Assembly (NCBI RefSeq): GCF_007556815.1
Contig: NZ_CP041743.1
Span: 1,612,001-1,676,000, forward strand
From: Paraburkholderia megapolitana
Lineage (GTDB): Bacteria; Pseudomonadota; Gammaproteobacteria; Burkholderiales; Burkholderiaceae
DNA: 64,000 nucleotides
Direction: 5' to 3'
Shown: piece by piece, positions 61,892 to 64,000 of the stretch
Layout: each line of letters starts with the position of its first letter
How positions within the stretch are numbered: position 1 is the first letter of the stretch
Made by a program: the position numbers and the translations under genes
Notes under the pieces: model-generated
What the model was told of the DNA's origin: nothing
The model's database searches: none
Seen by the model: the letters and a program-made list of their open reading frames with translations, nothing else

Positions 61892-62284
61892 ATGGTCGCT
61901 GACGGCGAGGTAATGGGCTTCATTCCAACAGTCGATTCCGCAAAAGCGCGTCGATTCTACGAAGATGTTCTGGGGCTGCGCTTTGTCAGCGACGATCCGT
62001 TTGCGCTGGTAGTGGCATCGCAGGGAACGGAGATACGGATAGCCAAGCTGCATGAATTTACGCCGGCACCGTACACGATACTTGGCTGGCGTGTGAAAGA
62101 CATCGAGCAGGAAGTGCGCACACTAAGTGCTAAAGGTGTCGTCTTCAAGCGCTATCCGCCATTGGAGCAGAGCGACGCCGGCATCTGGACTTCGCCGTCG
62201 GGAGCCCGGATTGCGTGGTTTGCCGACCCGGACGGCAACGTGCTCTCGATCTCCCAGCATGTGGATGGCGTAGCGTCGGCGTAA
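61892..62284 (+). CDS. VOC (glyoxalase/bleomycin-resistance) family protein
   Basis: Small metal-binding-fold protein of 130 residues with the beta-alpha-beta-beta-beta VOC pattern: FIPTVDSAKARRFYEDVLGL, then ILGWRVKDIEQEVRTL, then ARIAWFADPDGNVLSI. The typical His/Glu metal ligands are not all obvious; the first position is replaced (IPTV), so it may be non-enzymatic or bind another ligand. A GGGAG ribosome site is present. It lies 24 bases after the MarR-GNAT fusion and is likely in the same transcript. Confidence 0.85.
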   Translation: MVADGEVMGFIPTVDSAKARRFYEDVLGLRFVSDDPFALVVASQGTEIRIAKLHEFTPAPYTILGWRVKDIEQEVRTLSAKGVVFKRYPPLEQSDAGIWTSPSGARIAWFADPDGNVLSISQHVDGVASA

Positions 62285-62408
62285 CAACCTTCATCGCCCC
62301 CGCGCTCTACGTTTTGGCATACATCTGCGCCAGATCAGGCTGCACTCTATTGTGGCGAACACCTTAGTCGCGCTAATCTTGCGGCGCCTCGTCACTCAAA
62401 GAGTCCAC

Positions 62409-64000
62409 ATGAAGCCAACAAAAAGTCTACTCGCCGCGACGCTCGCGCTGACGTTCGTCGCCACGCCGGGCCTGTCCTGGTCGGCGGAGAGTCAACCGGT
62501 GGCGCCCGTGCGCCCGGTGACCACCACGTACTTCGGCACACCGGTCGTCGATCGCTATCGCTACATGGAGAACCTCAGCGATCCGGAGGTGCAGAGCTGG
62601 ATGAAGGCGCAGGCCGCCTATACCCGCAAGGTAATCGACAGCATTCCCGACCGCGCCTCTTTGGCGACGCACATTCAGGAGTTGATGGCCGGCGACCTGA
62701 AACGCTATGACTTCACCCGCCGCGGCGATCGGCTCTTCTACCATATGCTGGAGCCCGGTACCAATCTGCCCAAGCTCGCGTATCGCGATGGTGTGAAAGG
62801 CGAAGAACATGTGCTCGTAGACCCGGCGAAGCTCTCTACCGACAGCGCGCATCACTTCGCGCTCGACTGGTACTCGCCGTCGTGGGACGGGCGCTATGTC
62901 GCCTATGGCGTCTCCGAAGGCGGTTCGGAAAAGAGCGTGCTGCACGTCATCGACTTGCAGACCGGTAGCCAGCTCCAGGAGACCATCGACCGCACGAGCG
63001 ACTGTTTCGTTTCCTGGCGCAACGACAATAAATCGTTCTTCTACCTGCGCTACCCGAAAGCCGGACCGGATACGCCACCCTCGCTGAGCGAGTACAACGC
63101 GGTGACTTTCCTGCACGTGCTGGGTCAGCATACCGACGGCGAAGGCGACGAAGCGGTGTTCGGACGCGGCGTGTCCGCTTCGGTCGATGTGCCCGAAGGG
63201 CAGGCCACCTATGTCCTGCTGGCACCCGATTCGCCGTATGCGGTAGCCGTCGCGAATCACAACGTGGACAACAATCCGAACACCTTCTACGTTGCGCGAC
63301 TCGATCAGATTCACGGCGCACAGACGCCGTGGAAGAAAATCGCCACACCCGAGGACGGCGTAACCGACGTGCGTCTGCGCGGCGATCGTCTGTATGTCCT
63401 GTCGGACAAAGGCGCACCGCGCTTCCAGATTCTCTCGACGCCGCTGGCCCATCCCGACATCGCGCATGCGAACGTGGTCGTGCCTGAAAGCGAGAACGTG
63501 CTCGATGCCTTCGAAGTTGCCAGCGACGGGATGTATCTCGGCGAGCGCGCCGGCGCGACCTTCGAGTTGCGGCACGTGTCGTACGACGGCAAGGACAACC
63601 AGCCCATCGGCCTGCCGTTTGCCGGCACGGTGGGCGATCTCGTCAGCGATCCGCGTTCGCCCGGCCTGCTGTTCAGCCTGCAGGGCTGGGTTAAGGCTCC
63701 GCGCGAACTGAGCTATACGCCTGGTGCCAGCGCGGCAACCGATACCGGCCTGGTGCCACCCTCGAAGACCGAATCCGACGATATCGAAGCGCACGACGAG
63801 TTTGCCACCAGCTACGACGGTACCCGCATCCCCGTATCGATCATCGCGAAGAAAGGTGTGACGCGCGACGGAACGAATCCGACGATCGTCTATGGCTACG
63901 GCAGTTACGGCATATCGATGGACCCGTCGTATCGCCCGGCGTGGCAGGGCTGGATCGACCGTGGCGGCATCATCGCGGTGGCGCACATGCGCGGCGGCGG
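62409..64000 (+). CDS. prolyl oligopeptidase family (S9A) protein, exported, 3' end outside the window
   Basis: The reading frame stays open to the window end; 530 residues are visible. The signal peptide is about 1-26 (LLAATLALTFVATPGLSWSA). The seven-bladed propeller region begins VDRYRYMENLSDPEVQSWMK and includes YGVSEGGSEKSVLHVIDLQT. The catalytic hydrolase domain starts ATSYDGTRIPVSIIAKKG, then IVYGYGSYGISM and IIAVAHMRGGG. The nucleophile serine (usually GGSNGG) lies just beyond the window. It cuts short peptides after proline in the periplasm. It is the second secreted peptidase in this corner, after the S46 enzyme. Confidence 0.9.
   Translation, partial: MKPTKSLLAATLALTFVATPGLSWSAESQPVAPVRPVTTTYFGTPVVDRYRYMENLSDPEVQSWMKAQAAYTRKVIDSIPDRASLATHIQELMAGDLKRYDFTRRGDRLFYHMLEPGTNLPKLAYRDGVKGEEHVLVDPAKLSTDSAHHFALDWYSPSWDGRYVAYGVSEGGSEKSVLHVIDLQTGSQLQETIDRTSDCFVSWRNDNKSFFYLRYPKAGPDTPPSLSEYNAVTFLHVLGQHTDGEGDEAVFGRGVSASVDVPEGQATYVLLAPDSPYAVAVANHNVDNNPNTFYVARLDQIHGAQTPWKKIATPEDGVTDVRLRGDRLYVLSDKGAPRFQILSTPLAHPDIAHANVVVPESENVLDAFEVASDGMYLGERAGATFELRHVSYDGKDNQPIGLPFAGTVGDLVSDPRSPGLLFSLQGWVKAPRELSYTPGASAATDTGLVPPSKTESDDIEAHDEFATSYDGTRIPVSIIAKKGVTRDGTNPTIVYGYGSYGISMDPSYRPAWQGWIDRGGIIAVAHMRGG

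Noticed and set aside
62427..63986. Long open frame on the minus strand, over 500 codons
   Set aside because: It is antisense to the prolyl oligopeptidase gene, whose plus-strand frame has a signal peptide and family motifs. The antisense product is low-complexity and Arg/His-rich, as expected for a shadow in high-GC DNA.
1..64000. CRISPR arrays, rRNA genes and prophage genes
   Set aside because: I saw no regularly spaced repeats, no rRNA-like sequence and no phage structural or integrase genes. The VgrG-PAAR set is a T6SS module, not a phage tail, as it lacks other tail genes.

Overview
This is a high-GC, gene-dense stretch of about 64 kb. It reads as a betaproteobacterium of the Burkholderiaceae, most like Paraburkholderia or a close relative. 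The grounds are a Burkholderiales trimeric porin, a DUF2242 lipoprotein, a type VI secretion vgrG module, an IS407-type IS3 element, a PhoX-type Tat phosphatase and dense LysR regulation. The assignment rests on gene content and protein motifs, not on a database search. The first and last genes (a HigA-type antitoxin and a prolyl oligopeptidase) are cut by the window edges.

Layout. 1-2.3 kb: antitoxin, small membrane protein, glutathione reductase. 2.3-9.6 kb: a catabolic block that fits lysine/pipecolate/2-aminoadipate breakdown (LysR regulator, HglS-type 2-oxoadipate enzyme, XRE-cupin regulator, AmaB-type aldehyde dehydrogenase, AmaA-type FAD oxidase, PLP aminotransferase). 10-23.3 kb: a tightly coupled operon built round a bacterial alpha-2-macroglobulin (yfaA-yfaT-yfaS-yfaQ-yfaP-yfaP), extended by a YjgN-type membrane protein and an M48 metallopeptidase. 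23.4-33.4 kb: an accessory island on the minus strand (vgrG, a Tle5-type phospholipase D split by an IS3 element, a Sel1-type immunity protein, a small membrane protein, PAAR), followed by a plus-strand DUF2242 lipoprotein. Two identical 39-bp direct repeats bracket it. 33.4-39.7 kb: DUF457 membrane protein, lipoprotein, porin, a long intergenic region with an orphan terminator, PhoX-type phosphatase, small exported protein. 40-44.8 kb: an apparent lipid or head-group pathway (CDP-alcohol phosphotransferase, 2OG-Fe oxygenase, HpnL-like membrane protein, nucleotidyltransferase, MFS exporter). 44.9-53.3 kb: diguanylate cyclase, amidase, gamma-glutamyltransferase, HtrA-like protease, GNAT, methyltransferase and hypotheticals. 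53.4-55.1 kb: divergent LysR/NAD(P)H oxidoreductase pair with a palindromic operator. 55.3-58.5 kb: a translationally coupled three-gene operon with a membrane-anchored AAA+ unfoldase, of unknown function. 58.7-64 kb: S46 dipeptidyl-peptidase, MarR-GNAT fusion with a perfect palindrome over its start codon, VOC protein, prolyl oligopeptidase.

Themes. Several genes act on peptides or amino acids (GGT, S46 and S9 peptidases, amidase, lysine cluster). Others deal with the envelope and defence (macroglobulin operon, T6SS module, porin, lipid cluster). The best candidates for new biology are the macroglobulin operon with its composite YfaQ protein, the AAA+ operon at 55.3-58.5 kb, the repeat-flanked T6SS island with a cleanly reconstructable broken effector, and the 40-43 kb head-group cluster.
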